This document shows positions 9,230 to 18,265 of a stretch of 60,105 nucleotides of DNA, in pieces. The position numbers and the translations under genes were made by a program. Origin of the DNA: an uncultured Ferrovum sp. (GTDB taxonomy: Bacteria > Pseudomonadota > Gammaproteobacteria > Burkholderiales > Ferrovaceae); contig CAIPBT010000139.1 in assembly GCA_903863375.1 (NCBI GenBank), positions 1 through 60,105 of the forward strand. The letters run 5' to 3'. Numbering within the stretch: position 1 is the stretch's first letter; every line of letters begins with the position of its first letter. Under the pieces are notes generated by a model. The model saw only the letters and a program-made list of their open reading frames with translations. It was not told the origin of the DNA and ran no database searches.

Positions 9230-10162
9230 ATGACCACCCTGTTTCCCGACTTCGCCCGGGCCCGCATCCGCACCTCGGGTGCCGACATCCATGTGCGCGT
9301 GGCCGGAGATGGCCCGCCGCTCCTGCTGCTGCATGGCTATCCGCAGACGCATGTGATGTGGCACCGCCTGGCGCCCGTACTGGCGCGGGACTTCACGGTG
9401 GTGGTCACCGACCTGCGCGGCTATGGCGAGAGTTCGCGTCCGCCAAGCGGGGTGCGCAGCATGAATTACGCCAAGCGCGCCATGGCGCAGGATCAGGTGG
9501 AGGTGATGGCGGCACTCGGGTATGAGCGTTTCCGGGTGGCGGGGCACGATCGCGGTGGTCGGGTGGTGCACCGTATGGCGCTGGATTATCCCGAGCGCAT
9601 CGTGCGCGCGGCGGTACTCGATATCGTGCCTACCCTGACCGCCTTCGACGAGGTCGACCAGCAGGCCGCACTTCGATACTTCCACTGGTTCTTCCTGGCC
9701 CAGCCACACCCCTTGCCGGAGCGCATGATCGGTGCCGATCCTGAACACTGGCTGCGCAGCCGCCTGGCGGCGTGGTCGCGGACGCGCCGAGCGTTCAATC
9801 CTCAGGCAGTGGCCGAGTACGTGCGCTGGTTCAGCCATCCCGACGCCATCCGCGCGACCTGCGACGATTATCGCGCCTCGGCCGGGATCGACCTCGAGCA
9901 TGATCGCGAAGACCATCGCCTGATCCAGGCACCATTGCTGGTGCTGTGGGGCAGCCTGGGGTTTGTCGGCCAGCACTACGACGTGCTGGCCGCATGGCGT
10001 GCAAAGGCCATGGACGTGGTTGGCCAGGGCCTGCCCTGCGGCCATTTCGTGCCGGAAGAACAGCCGCGCGAAACCGGTGACCTGTTGACGGAGTTCTTCC
10101 TGGCTACAGAACTTCCGTCGCGTGCTCTGCCAATCGCGAGCGCTCGCCGCGCTGCAGGGTGA
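9230..10162 (+). CDS. Alpha/beta hydrolase, haloacetate/fluoroacetate dehalogenase-like
   Basis: 310 residues. The nucleophile elbow is GHDRGGRV, giving Asp107 with Arg108 and Arg111, the arrangement by which fluoroacetate dehalogenases bind the substrate carboxylate. [17 protein letters not shown] supplies the His152-Trp153 pair that stabilises the leaving halide in that family, [14 protein letters not shown] contains a matching Tyr, and CGHFVPEE gives catalytic His272. The oxyanion segment is [11 protein letters not shown]. The ATG at 9230 is preferred over a longer GTG/ATG start because the family begins near FPDFARARI. Its last 59 bases overlap the convergent PhoH gene. Epoxide hydrolase activity is less likely given the Arg pair. 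Confidence 0.82.
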   Translation: MTTLFPDFARARIRTSGADIHVRVAGDGPPLLLLHGYPQTHVMWHRLAPVLARDFTVVVTDLRGYGESSRPPSGVRSMNYAKRAMAQDQVEVMAALGYERFRVAGHDRGGRVVHRMALDYPERIVRAAVLDIVPTLTAFDEVDQQAALRYFHWFFLAQPHPLPERMIGADPEHWLRSRLAAWSRTRRAFNPQAVAEYVRWFSHPDAIRATCDDYRASAGIDLEHDREDHRLIQAPLLVLWGSLGFVGQHYDVLAAWRAKAMDVVGQGLPCGHFVPEEQPRETGDLLTEFFLATELPSRALPIASARRAAG

Positions 10163-11507
10163 TGTGGCCGCTGTGGCCCCAGTCCTTGAAGCGGTCCACC
10201 ACATATGTCAGACCTGAGCTGCCTTCGGTGAGATAGGGCGTGTCGATCTGCGCGATGTTGCCCAGGCAGACCACCTTGGTACCTGGGCCGGCGCGGGTGA
10301 TCAGGGTCTTCATCTGTTTCGGCGTCAGGTTTTGCGCTTCGTCGATGATCAGATACTTGTTCAGGAACGTCCGGCCGCGCATGAAATTCAGGCTCTTGAT
10401 CTTGATCCGGCTGCGGATCAGGTCACGCGTAGCAGCCCGGCCCCAGTCGCCGGCCTCGTCGTCGCCACGGTTCAGCACGTCCAGATTGTCTTCCAGCGCG
10501 CCCATCCACGGCGTCATCTTTTCTTCCTCCGTGCCGGGCAGGAAACCGATGTCTTCGCCCACGGGCACGGTCACCCGGGTCATGATGATTTCGCTGTAGA
10601 GCTTGTGCTCCAGGGTCTGCATCAAGCCGGCGGCCAGGGTCAGCAAGGTCTTGCCGGTACCGGCCTGTCCCAGCAGGGTGATGAAATCCAGTTCCGGGTC
10701 CATCAGCAGGTTCAGGGCAAAATTCTGTTCGCGGTTGGCGGCCGTGATGCCCCACGTGTTGTTGCGCTGCGAGCTGTAGTCGCGCAGCGTCTGCAACACC
10801 GCAATGTTGCCATCGCGTGAGCGCACCTGGGCGAAGAAGGGACGGTCGCCTTCCTGCCAGACAAATTCGTTCACCAGCAGGCTGGCGCACAGGGGGCCCG
10901 CGATGCGATACAGCGTGCGGCCGTGCTCCTGCCAGGACTCGATGTTGCCGCCATGGGTATCCCAGAAATCGGCAGGCAGTTCACGGGCACCGGTGTAAAG
11001 CAGGTCGCTGTCTTCCAGAACCTTGTCGGTGGTGTAGTCCTCGGCCGGAATTCCCAGGGCATGCGCTTTGATGCGCATGTTGATGTCCTTGCTGACCAGG
11101 ATCACGGCACGTTTGGCATTGCGCCGCTGCAGGGCCAGCGCCACCCCAAGGATCTGGTTGTCGGCCTTCAGGCCGGCCACGAGGGTGTTCGGCAGGTCGG
11201 CCACCAGGGCCTCGGTCTGCAGGAAAAGGTTGCCCAGCGCCTGGCGCTGGCCAGTGATGGACAGCGGCAGCCCGGCCACCATGTCGGCCTCCGGCTGGCG
11301 CACCAGTTCGTCGAGGAAGCGGCTCACCTGACGGGCATTGCGCGCCACTTCCGTCATGCCCTTCTTGTTGTTGTCCAGTTCCTCCAGCACCACCATGGGG
11401 ATGAACACATCGTGTTCCTGAAACTGGAACAGGCTGGTGGGGTCATGCATCAGCACATTGGTATCGAGAACAAACAGCTTGGTGCTGCCGGCAGCATTAC
11501 GTGACAT
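10104..11507 (-). CDS. PIN-PhoH fusion protein (PhoH2 type)
   Basis: 467 residues. The N-terminal PIN domain (about 10-140) carries acidic residues in [19 protein letters not shown] and LVSKDINMR. The C-terminal PhoH ATPase domain has Walker A GQAGTGKT and Walker [11 protein letters not shown]. PhoH2 proteins are RNA helicase/ribonucleases. It is the last gene of the minus-strand run arnD-bcp-phoH, with an 90-base spacer that can fold into a hairpin. The stop lies inside the convergent dehalogenase gene. Confidence 0.92.
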   Translation of the reverse strand: MSRNAAGSTKLFVLDTNVLMHDPTSLFQFQEHDVFIPMVVLEELDNNKKGMTEVARNARQVSRFLDELVRQPEADMVAGLPLSITGQRQALGNLFLQTEALVADLPNTLVAGLKADNQILGVALALQRRNAKRAVILVSKDINMRIKAHALGIPAEDYTTDKVLEDSDLLYTGARELPADFWDTHGGNIESWQEHGRTLYRIAGPLCASLLVNEFVWQEGDRPFFAQVRSRDGNIAVLQTLRDYSSQRNNTWGITAANREQNFALNLLMDPELDFITLLGQAGTGKTLLTLAAGLMQTLEHKLYSEIIMTRVTVPVGEDIGFLPGTEEEKMTPWMGALEDNLDVLNRGDDEAGDWGRAATRDLIRSRIKIKSLNFMRGRTFLNKYLIIDEAQNLTPKQMKTLITRAGPGTKVVCLGNIAQIDTPYLTEGSSGLTYVVDRFKDWGHSGHITLQRGERSRLAEHATEVL

Positions 11508-11556
11508 CAGGGCGGGGTCCTGGCAGGAAGTGGCGGGAACTGTCTCGGGTCGGCCA

Positions 11557-11592
11557 TCGTCACGGGCGGGTGGCTCGGACCGTCCGTGATGA
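11557..11592. repeat. Inverted repeat between bcp and phoH
   Basis: A 13-base arm at 11557-11569 pairs with 11580-11592 across a 10-base loop. Pairing on the plus strand is complete with two G-T wobbles; on the minus strand, which is the transcribed one for both genes, the two wobbles become mismatches. No T-run follows on the minus strand, so this is not a standard terminator. A processing or attenuation role is possible. Confidence 0.35.
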
Positions 11593-11597
11593 TGGGG

Positions 11598-12059
11598 TCA
11601 GGCCAGGGTCTGGACGAAGTCGAGCACCTCCTGTGCGTGTCCGGGCACCTTCACACCGCGCCATTCGCGTTTCAACACGCCCTGGGCATCGATCACAAAT
11701 GTGCTGCGCTCAATGCCGCGCACCTGCTTGCCATACATGTTCTTGAGCTTCATCACACCAAACAGCGTGCAGACGGCTTCGTCGGCATCGCTCAGCAGCT
11801 CAAAGGGAAACTCCATCTTCGCCTTGAACTTGTCGTGCGCCTTCAGGGTGTCGCGCGAGACGCCGAACACGCTGCACCTCGCGGCGGCGAACTGCTCATA
11901 CAGGGCCTTGAACTGCAGGCCCTCGTCGGTGCATCCGGGGGTATCGTCCTTCGGATAGAAGTACAGCACCAGCGGGGCGCCGCGCATGGCGGAAAGCTGA
12001 AATTGCTGGCCACCGGTGGCGGGCAGGGTGAAGTCGTCCACAGGCTGATCGAGGGTCAT
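11598..12059 (-). CDS. bcp: Thioredoxin-dependent peroxiredoxin Bcp
   Basis: 153-residue peroxiredoxin of the Bcp/PrxQ group that reduces hydroperoxides in the cytoplasm. The peroxidatic cysteine sits in YPKDDTPGCTDEG. The resolving cysteine five residues later, present in E. coli Bcp, is absent (the segment reads GCTDEGLQF), as in many betaproteobacterial members, so it may work as a 1-Cys enzyme or use another cysteine. The start overlaps the arnD stop by four bases, indicating co-translation. Confidence 0.92.
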   Translation of the reverse strand: MTLDQPVDDFTLPATGGQQFQLSAMRGAPLVLYFYPKDDTPGCTDEGLQFKALYEQFAAARCSVFGVSRDTLKAHDKFKAKMEFPFELLSDADEAVCTLFGVMKLKNMYGKQVRGIERSTFVIDAQGVLKREWRGVKVPGHAQEVLDFVQTLA

Positions 12060-12997
12060 GTTGTTCCGTATGAAAAGGTGAGGGGTTGGTGGGCGTGTGC
12101 CATGCCCTGCAGCGAGAGCACGCCAGAGCGGCCGGGCACTTCGCCCTGCACGAAATCGTGTCGGGGCAATACTTGGGTACCCAGGGCCGTGGCGAGTTCC
12201 CCCATCGAAACCAGTTCCCAGCCCTGTTCCTGCCAGCCGGCCAGCAGTCGCTCCAGCACCGGCAGCAGTTTCATGCCCTCCAATTCGGCGTGCAGGGTGA
12301 AGACGTGGCCACCGGGTGGGTCGGATGCCGTCAGGGCCAGCAGATGTTCATGTACGTTGTCGGCCGTCCAGCCGTTCAGTCCGATCAGTTCGTCGAGTGT
12401 CGGCAGGGTGGTGGGCAACTGGATGCAGGGAATCACCTCGCCCTGTACCACCGGAACGAAAGGCGCCGAACCGCGGCAGTCGGACGCGTAGCGGATGCCG
12501 GCGTCCTGCAGCCAGCGCAGGGCATGGGCGTTCATCTGCCACCCGGCGGCACCATGGGTCACCGGTGCATGCCCAAAAATATCGGCAAACCGTGCCGCAG
12601 CCTGATCCATCTCCCGTCGCGTCCAGGCCTCATCCGCTTGCTGCACCCCGTCCTGCCAGCGCACGTGGTCCCAGCAGTGGATGCCCACTTCGAAGCCGGC
12701 GGTAGCAACCGCGCGCAGCTCTTTCCGGCAGCGCAGGCCAATGTCGGGGCCAGGCAGCAGCGTGCCGTACAACAGGGTTTGCAGGCCGTAATGCTCCAGT
12801 ACGGAAGTCCGCGACACCTTTTTCAGGAAACCGGGCCGGAACACCCGCTTCAACGCCCGTCCGGTGTGGTCTGGCCCGAGGCTGAACAGGAAGGAGGCCT
12901 GCGCCTGGCGGCGCTGCAGCGCTTCGACCAGCTGGGGTACGCCAACCCGGGTTCCACGCAGGGTATCAACATCAATTTTCAGGGCTAGGGTACGCAT
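12056..12997 (-). CDS. arnD: ArnD-like polysaccharide deacetylase (deformylase)
   Basis: 313 residues. The sequence follows ArnD closely: KIDVDTLRGTRVGVP at the start with the metal-site Asp residues, GPDHTGRALKRVF, GIHCWDHVRWQ with metal-binding His, GAAGWQMN, YASDCRG, and FTLHAELEG near the end. ArnD removes the formyl group from 4-formamido-arabinose-phosphoundecaprenol during lipid A modification with aminoarabinose, which gives polymyxin resistance. No other arn gene is visible nearby. It leads the arnD-bcp-phoH run and is divergent from typA with 97 bases between. Confidence 0.85.
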   Translation of the reverse strand: MRTLALKIDVDTLRGTRVGVPQLVEALQRRQAQASFLFSLGPDHTGRALKRVFRPGFLKKVSRTSVLEHYGLQTLLYGTLLPGPDIGLRCRKELRAVATAGFEVGIHCWDHVRWQDGVQQADEAWTRREMDQAAARFADIFGHAPVTHGAAGWQMNAHALRWLQDAGIRYASDCRGSAPFVPVVQGEVIPCIQLPTTLPTLDELIGLNGWTADNVHEHLLALTASDPPGGHVFTLHAELEGMKLLPVLERLLAGWQEQGWELVSMGELATALGTQVLPRHDFVQGEVPGRSGVLSLQGMAHAHQPLTFSYGTT

Positions 12998-13094
12998 CCG
13001 GGCATCCGTGGTTCCGTTTCGGCACTATGACGTGAGCCGCCAGCGTCATGCAAGCATGCTAGTATCGCGGGTTGATTGATAACGGAAATCCCTA

Positions 13095-14915
13095 ATGGCC
13101 CGCGCCCTTCGCAACATCGCCATCATCGCTCACGTTGACCATGGCAAGACCACCCTGGTCGACAAACTGCTGCAGCAGACCGCGACCTTTGCCTCCCACC
13201 AGGCCGTCGTGGAGCGGGTGATGGACAGCAACGATCTGGAAAAGGAACGTGGCATCACGATCCTGGCGAAGAATTGCGCCGTCCAGTTCGAAGACACCCA
13301 CATCAACATCGTAGACACCCCAGGCCATGCCGACTTCGGGGGCGAGGTGGAGCGCGTTCTGTCGATGGTGGATGGCGTGCTGTTGCTGGTCGATGCCGTC
13401 GAGGGACCGATGCCGCAAACGCGCTTTGTCACGCGCAAGGCGCTGGCATTGGGGCTGAAGCCGATCGTGGTGGTGAACAAGATCGACCGTCCGGGGGCGC
13501 GCCCGGACTGGGTGGTGAACCAGACCTTCGACCTTTTTGACAAGCTGGGCGCCAGCGATGAGCAGCTGGACTTCCCGGTGGTGTATGCGTCGGCCCTGCA
13601 GGGGTTCGCCGCCCTCGATCCCGCCGAGCGCCCGGGCGACATGCGCGCCCTGTTCGAGACCGTGATCAAGTATGTGCCGGATCGCGCCGGCGACCCGGAC
13701 GGCGGACTGCAACTGCAGATCACGTCGCTCGATTACTCCACCTTCGTCGGGCGCATCGGCATCGGGCGGGTGCGCCGTGGCCGCATCCGTCCGAATCAGG
13801 AGGTGCTGATCCTGTCCGGCCCGGATGGCGTGCCAAAGCGTGGCAAGGTCAACCAGGTGCTGGGTTTCCGCGGTCTGGAGCGGGTGCCGTTTGACGCCGC
13901 GGAAGCCGGCGACATCATCGCCATCACCGGCATTGAAGACCTCGGCATTGGCGTCACTGTCTGCAACACCGAAGCACCGGAGGGCCTGCCGCTGATGACG
14001 GTGGACGAGCCTACCCTGACCATGAACTTCCAGGTCAATACCTCGCCGCTGGCCGGCACCGAGGGCAAGTTCGTGACCAGTCGCCAGATCCGCGAGCGCT
14101 TGCAAAAGGAACTGCTGGCCAATGTCGCCCTGCGCGTGGAAGACACCGACGATACCGACGTGTTCCTGGTGTCGGGCCGGGGCGAGCTGCATCTGACCAT
14201 CCTGCTGGAGAACATGCGGCGCGAAGGGTACGAGATGGCCGTGTCGCGTCCGCGCGTGCTGTTCCGTGAAATCAATGGTGAGAAGTGCGAGCCGATCGAA
14301 ATGCTGACGGTCGACGTCGAGGAAGGCCACCAGGGTGCCGTGATGCAGGCGCTGGGTGAGCGGCGCGGCGACCTGCAGGACATGGCGCCGGACGGGCGCG
14401 GCCGGGTTCGCCTGGATTACCGCATTCCGGCGCGTGGCCTGATCGGTTTCCAGTCGGAATTCCTGACCATGACCCGTGGCACCGGCCTGATCAGCCATGT
14501 GTTTGATAACTATGCCCCGGTGCGTCCGGACATGAGCGGTCGGCACAACGGCGTGCTGATCTCCGCCGAGGGCGGTGAAGCGGTCGCCTACTCGCTGTGG
14601 AAACTGCAGGAACGTGGCCGCATGTTCGTCAAGCCGGGTGACAAGCTGTACGAGGGCATGGTGATCGGCATCCACAGCCGGGACAACGACCTGGTGGTCA
14701 ACCCGGTGAAGACCAAGCAGCTCACCAACGTGCGCGCGTCGGGCAAGGATGAGGCGATTGCCCTCACGCCGCCGATTGAGCTCACCCTTGAATCGGCGAT
14801 CGAATTCATCGCCGACGACGAGCTGGTGGAAATCACGCCGCAGACCATCCGCATCCGCAAGCGGTTCCTGCTCGAGCACGAGCGCAAGAAGGCCAACCGC
14901 GGCTCGGAAGGCTGA
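13095..14915 (+). CDS. typA: Ribosome-associated GTPase TypA/BipA
   Basis: 606-residue translational GTPase that binds ribosomes and supports 50S assembly and growth under stress or cold. GTP-binding motifs are [12 protein letters not shown] (G1), RGITI (G2), [10 protein letters not shown] (G3) and NKIDRP (G4). EF-G-like domains follow, and the C-terminal BipA-specific region begins around [10 protein letters not shown] and [19 protein letters not shown]. Length equals the family's usual 600-610. Confidence 0.97.
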   Translation: MARALRNIAIIAHVDHGKTTLVDKLLQQTATFASHQAVVERVMDSNDLEKERGITILAKNCAVQFEDTHINIVDTPGHADFGGEVERVLSMVDGVLLLVDAVEGPMPQTRFVTRKALALGLKPIVVVNKIDRPGARPDWVVNQTFDLFDKLGASDEQLDFPVVYASALQGFAALDPAERPGDMRALFETVIKYVPDRAGDPDGGLQLQITSLDYSTFVGRIGIGRVRRGRIRPNQEVLILSGPDGVPKRGKVNQVLGFRGLERVPFDAAEAGDIIAITGIEDLGIGVTVCNTEAPEGLPLMTVDEPTLTMNFQVNTSPLAGTEGKFVTSRQIRERLQKELLANVALRVEDTDDTDVFLVSGRGELHLTILLENMRREGYEMAVSRPRVLFREINGEKCEPIEMLTVDVEEGHQGAVMQALGERRGDLQDMAPDGRGRVRLDYRIPARGLIGFQSEFLTMTRGTGLISHVFDNYAPVRPDMSGRHNGVLISAEGGEAVAYSLWKLQERGRMFVKPGDKLYEGMVIGIHSRDNDLVVNPVKTKQLTNVRASGKDEAIALTPPIELTLESAIEFIADDELVEITPQTIRIRKRFLLEHERKKANRGSEG

Positions 14916-14946
14916 GCGGGCACCAGATGCCTCGGGCGGCTTGCCG

Positions 14947-15945
14947 GTGAGCCTGCTGAGCAGTGCGCTAATCTTGCTCGCAACAGCCGCCCTCGGGTGG
15001 CTGTTGTTCCGTCTGGAGGGAGCGTTGCGCCTGCTCGACCGGCAGGCGGTGGGGCTGGAAACCCGGGTGGACGGGCTCGGTGCCCAGGTCGGCGGCCTGG
15101 GGGCCCAGGTGGGCGGCCTCGGCGCCCAGGTCGAAGGCGGCCTGCGTCAGGCCAACCAGACCTTTGCCGATGTGCTGCAAAGGCTGGGGGCGATGGACGA
15201 GGCGCAGCGCCATCTGCAGGCGCTCACCCGGGAAGTGGTCGGCCTGGAGGCCCTGCTTGGCGACAAGCGGGCGCGCGGTGCCTTCGGCGAGGTGCAGCTG
15301 GAGAGCCTGGTGCAGAATGTGTTGCCGCCGGCCTTCTATCGCTTCCAGCACACCCTCTCGACGGGCGTGCGGGTGGATTGCCTGCTGCAGCTGCCGGAAC
15401 CCACCGGGCACCTCGCCGTGGATGCTAAATTTCCGCTCGAGAATTACCGGCGAAGCCTCGATCCGGACAGCACGCCGCAGGAGCGCGAAGATGCCCGTCG
15501 ACGCCTGAAAGCCGATGTCCGGGCACACATCGATGCGATTGCCAGCAAATACATCCTGCCCGGCGAGACGGCCGGTGGTGCCGTGATGTTCATCCCGGCC
15601 GAATCGCTGTTTGCCGAAATCCATGGGCATCTGCCGGAGGTGGTTGAGCATGCCCAGCGCCGGGATGTCTGGCTGACCTCGCCCACCACCTTGTTCGCCC
15701 TGCTGCATACGGTGGCCGGTTTGATCAAGGATGCCAGTACCCGCGCTCATGGCGAGCAGATCCGGGTGGAGCTGGGCCGGCTCGCGGCCGACTTCACGCG
15801 GTTTGACCAGCGCCTGGCCAGCCTCGCACGCCATCAGGCGCAGCTGGCTCAGGACCTGGAAGCCCTGCAGGTTTCCGGCCGCCAGATCAGCCGGCGGTTT
15901 GCGCAAATCGCCGATGTAAGACCGGCCGAGGAGGAGGGCGGATGA
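14947..15945 (+). CDS. rmuC: DNA recombination protein RmuC
   Basis: 332 residues from the GTG at 14947; an in-frame TTG sits two codons earlier. One N-terminal membrane helix (SLLSSALILLATAALGWLLF) is followed by a coiled coil and then the RmuC nuclease-like core: GEVQLESLVQNVLPP, VDAKFPLENYRR, YILPGETAGGAVMFIPAESLFAEI and SPTTLFALLHTV. RmuC limits inversions at short inverted repeats in E. coli. This copy is shorter than E. coli RmuC because the coiled coil is short. The coil contains three copies of GLGAQVG at residues 43-62. Confidence 0.93.
   Translation: MSLLSSALILLATAALGWLLFRLEGALRLLDRQAVGLETRVDGLGAQVGGLGAQVGGLGAQVEGGLRQANQTFADVLQRLGAMDEAQRHLQALTREVVGLEALLGDKRARGAFGEVQLESLVQNVLPPAFYRFQHTLSTGVRVDCLLQLPEPTGHLAVDAKFPLENYRRSLDPDSTPQEREDARRRLKADVRAHIDAIASKYILPGETAGGAVMFIPAESLFAEIHGHLPEVVEHAQRRDVWLTSPTTLFALLHTVAGLIKDASTRAHGEQIRVELGRLAADFTRFDQRLASLARHQAQLAQDLEALQVSGRQISRRFAQIADVRPAEEEGG
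15073..15132 (+). repeat. 21-base tandem repeat inside rmuC
   Basis: Three in-frame copies of a 21-base unit encode GLGAQVG, with differences at wobble positions; the last copy ends in E rather than G. It extends the coiled-coil region in heptads, so copy number change would alter coil length without breaking the frame. Confidence 0.75.
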
Positions 15946-16025
15946 CGGGGCGCGGTGTCGCTGGGTCGGGGCAAGGGCAAGGGCAAAGTGGTATCCTGTA
16001 AACCACTGTCACCGGGGTATGCAGC

Positions 16026-16868
16026 TTGTCGGAAAACGAGGCGCAAAAGCTGGAAGCACTGATCAAAGGGCCGGATCAGCCGGGCACCCTGGCACACGCC
16101 GCCCTGCTGATTGGCCAGCATGCCGCCCCAGATCTGGACATTGCCCCCTATCTGGCAGGTATTGCCGAGGACCTTGGCAGGCTGCGCCAGCGCGTGCCGA
16201 AAGATGCCAGCCGCACGTGGCGGATCGGGCTGCTGAACCGCTTCCTGTTTGAAGAGCAGGGCTATCGCGGCAACCAGGAGCAGTATTACGACCCCCGCAA
16301 CAGCCTGTTGCACGCCGTGATGGATCGCCGGCTCGGCATCCCCATCACCCTATCGATCCTCTATCTGGAATTTGCCTGGGGGCTCGGCCTGCCCATGCAG
16401 GGCATCGCCTTTCCGGGGCACTTCCTGGTCAAGTGTCCGATGGAACGTGGCATGGTTATCCTCGATCCTTTCCATGCCGGCGTCAGCTTGTCCGAGGCGG
16501 GGCTGCGCGAACGTCTCGTGCAGCAGGGCATTGATCTGGTCGGGCAACCGGACGTGCAGGACTGGCTGCAACAGGCAGACCGCAGCGCGATCCTCACCCG
16601 GCTGCTGCGCAACCTGAAGCGGATTTACCTGGACAGCGCCAACCTCGCCGAGGCAATCCGCGTGCTGGATCTGCTGCTGGTGCTTGACCCCGCGGCGGCG
16701 GCAGAACAGCGCGAGCGCGGCAACCTGTACCGGCGCATGGAATGCTGGGGCGCGGCGGTGGCCGATCTGGAAGCGGCGCTGGCCAGCGGTCAGCTGGCCG
16801 GGGAAGATGCGGAAGATACCCGTCAGTCCCTGGTGGAGCTGCGCGCCCGTCCGCGCCTGCTGCACTGA
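16026..16868 (+). CDS. SirB1/transglutaminase-like family protein with TPR tail
   Basis: 280 residues from a TTG at 16026. The core shows the SirB1 pattern: LNRFLFEEQGYRGNQEQYYDPRNSLLHAV, DRRLGIPITLSILYLEFAWGLGL, GIAFPGHFLVK and ILDPFHAG. The C-terminal third has TPR-like helices (IRVLDLLLVLDPAAAAEQRERGNLYRRM). The core lacks an obvious catalytic Cys-His-Asp triad, so enzymatic activity is doubtful. Members are widespread next to peptide release-factor or housekeeping genes; the precise role is unknown. mobB follows after 23 bases. Confidence 0.85.
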   Translation: MSENEAQKLEALIKGPDQPGTLAHAALLIGQHAAPDLDIAPYLAGIAEDLGRLRQRVPKDASRTWRIGLLNRFLFEEQGYRGNQEQYYDPRNSLLHAVMDRRLGIPITLSILYLEFAWGLGLPMQGIAFPGHFLVKCPMERGMVILDPFHAGVSLSEAGLRERLVQQGIDLVGQPDVQDWLQQADRSAILTRLLRNLKRIYLDSANLAEAIRVLDLLLVLDPAAAAEQRERGNLYRRMECWGAAVADLEAALASGQLAGEDAEDTRQSLVELRARPRLLH

Positions 16869-16891
16869 ACTTTCGGCGGACAACAACGGAC

Positions 16892-17410
16892 ATGCGTGTG
16901 CTGGGATTTGCCGGCTATTCCGGCAGTGGGAAGACTACCCTGATCGAGGTGCTGATCCCGCTGCTGCGGGCGCAGGGCCTGGACATTGCGCTGATCAAGC
17001 ATGCGCACCATGCCTTCGATATCGATACCCCCGGCAAGGACTCGTGGCGTCACCGCAAGGCCGGGGCGCGCCAGGTGCTGATCGGTTCGGACCAGCGCTG
17101 GGCGTTGATGCATGAACTGCAAGGCGCGGCCGAGCCGACGCTCGCCGATCACCTGCGGCAACTGGCCCCCTGCGATCTGGTGCTGGTGGAAGGCTTCAAG
17201 CGCGATGCGGTGCCCAAGATCGAAATTCGCCGGCAGGGCCACGATGCGCCGCCGCTGGCACCGCAGGATCCCTGGATTTTTGCGATTGCCTCGGATGCGC
17301 CCGTGCTGGAACAACATCTGCCCTGGCTGGATCTGAATGACCCACCCCAGATTGCCGGATTCATAGGCGCCTGGTTGCAGCGACCTGCACCGCCAGGCAG
17401 CGTGGCGTAG
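16892..17410 (+). CDS. mobB: Molybdopterin-guanine dinucleotide synthesis protein MobB
   Basis: 172-residue P-loop GTPase that assists MobA in attaching GMP to molybdopterin. The start MRVLGFAGYSGSGKTTLIE has the Walker A motif; HAHHAFDIDTPGKDSWRHRKAGA and LVLVEGFKRDAVPKIEI are characteristic. In many betaproteobacteria mobB is followed by moeA and then moaD and moaE; here moeA is missing and moaD follows directly after a 56-base spacer. Confidence 0.95.
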   Translation: MRVLGFAGYSGSGKTTLIEVLIPLLRAQGLDIALIKHAHHAFDIDTPGKDSWRHRKAGARQVLIGSDQRWALMHELQGAAEPTLADHLRQLAPCDLVLVEGFKRDAVPKIEIRRQGHDAPPLAPQDPWIFAIASDAPVLEQHLPWLDLNDPPQIAGFIGAWLQRPAPPGSVA

Positions 17411-17466
17411 AACTGGTGCCGGCATTGGTGTTCAAACACCTTGCGGCGGCCCAAAGAGGACCAGAC

Positions 17467-17721
17467 ATGTTGACCATCCTGTTGTTTGCCCGGTTGCGCG
17501 AAGCGGCCGGCATTGACCGACTGCAGTTGCCGGATCCGGCCGCCCCGGTTGCCCTGCGCGCGATCTGCCAGCAGCTGCAGGCGCACGATGGGCGCATTGC
17601 CGAAGCCTTGGCAGCCACGCCGCAACTGCGCGCGGCCATCAATCAACGGATGGTGGGCATGGAGGCGCTGGTTCAGGCCGGCGATGAAATCGCCTTCTTT
17701 CCGCCGGTGACCGGAGGCTGA
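17467..17721 (+). CDS. moaD: Molybdopterin synthase small subunit MoaD
   Basis: 84-residue ubiquitin-like sulfur carrier. It ends in the Gly-Gly tail (FFPPVTGG) that is activated as a thiocarboxylate and inserted into MoaE's active site. FARLREAAGIDRLQLP near the N-terminus is typical. The ATG at 17467 follows the AGAGGA element at about 17455-17460. moaE begins one base after the stop. Confidence 0.95.
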   Translation: MLTILLFARLREAAGIDRLQLPDPAAPVALRAICQQLQAHDGRIAEALAATPQLRAAINQRMVGMEALVQAGDEIAFFPPVTGG

Positions 17722-17722
17722 G

Positions 17723-17794
17723 ATGACCGATCCGATGACCGATCCGGTTACCGATCCGGTTACCGATCCAAGGCCCGATCCGGTGACCGATATC
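17723..17794 (+). repeat. 12-base tandem repeat at the moaE start
   Basis: Six consecutive 12-base units of the form (A/G)TG or GTT followed by ACCGATCCG encode TDP-rich tetrapeptides. Units contain repeated candidate start codons: ATG at 17723 and 17735 and GTG at 17783. The array directly follows the moaD stop and overlaps the translation initiation region of moaE. Confidence 0.85.
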
Positions 17795-18265
17795 TCGGTG
17801 CAGGTTCAGGCCGGCCGCTTCGACCCGGGCGCAGAACTTAACGCCTTCACCGCGAACACGACGGCGATCGGTGCTGTGGCCAGCTTCGTCGGACTGGTGC
17901 GTGACCTCAACCTGGATCATGCCGTCGCGGCGCTGCACCTGGAACATTATCCGGGCATGACCGAGCAGGTGCTGCTGGAGATTGCCGGTCAGGCCAGTCA
18001 GCGCTGGGCCCTGCAGCGGCTGCGCGTGATCCACCGGTTCGGCGATCTGCTGCCGGGGGATCCGATCGTGATGGTGCTGACGGCTTCGCCCCATCGCGGG
18101 GAAGCCCTGGAAGCCTGTGCCTTCGTGATGGATTTCCTGAAGACCCAGGCACCCTTCTGGAAGCGCGAGAGCACGCCGGCCGGGCCGCGCTGGGTCGATG
18201 CCCGGGCCAGCGACGACCACGCACTGGGCCGCTGGCAGGCGGGGAAGGGTGTCGATCATGGCTGA
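17723..18265 (+). CDS. moaE: Molybdopterin synthase catalytic subunit MoaE
   Basis: 180 residues. Conserved MoaE features are GAVASFVGLVRD, LHLEHYPGMTEQVL, VIHRFGDLLPGD, ASPHRGEALEACAFVMDFLKTQAPFWKRE and the closing WVDARASDD. With MoaD it converts cPMP to molybdopterin. The first 24 codons are a tandem repeat giving MTDP-MTDP-VTDP-VTDP-RPDP-VTDI, not found in typical MoaE; the usual start aligns with the GTG at 17783, so the true start could be there. The last eight bases overlap the next gene. Confidence 0.93.
   Translation: MTDPMTDPVTDPVTDPRPDPVTDISVQVQAGRFDPGAELNAFTANTTAIGAVASFVGLVRDLNLDHAVAALHLEHYPGMTEQVLLEIAGQASQRWALQRLRVIHRFGDLLPGDPIVMVLTASPHRGEALEACAFVMDFLKTQAPFWKRESTPAGPRWVDARASDDHALGRWQAGKGVDHG

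Noticed and set aside
13092-14879. 595-codon minus-strand frame opposite typA
   Set aside because: TypA is certain in the other strand; this frame has no family resemblance and the same GC-driven composition.
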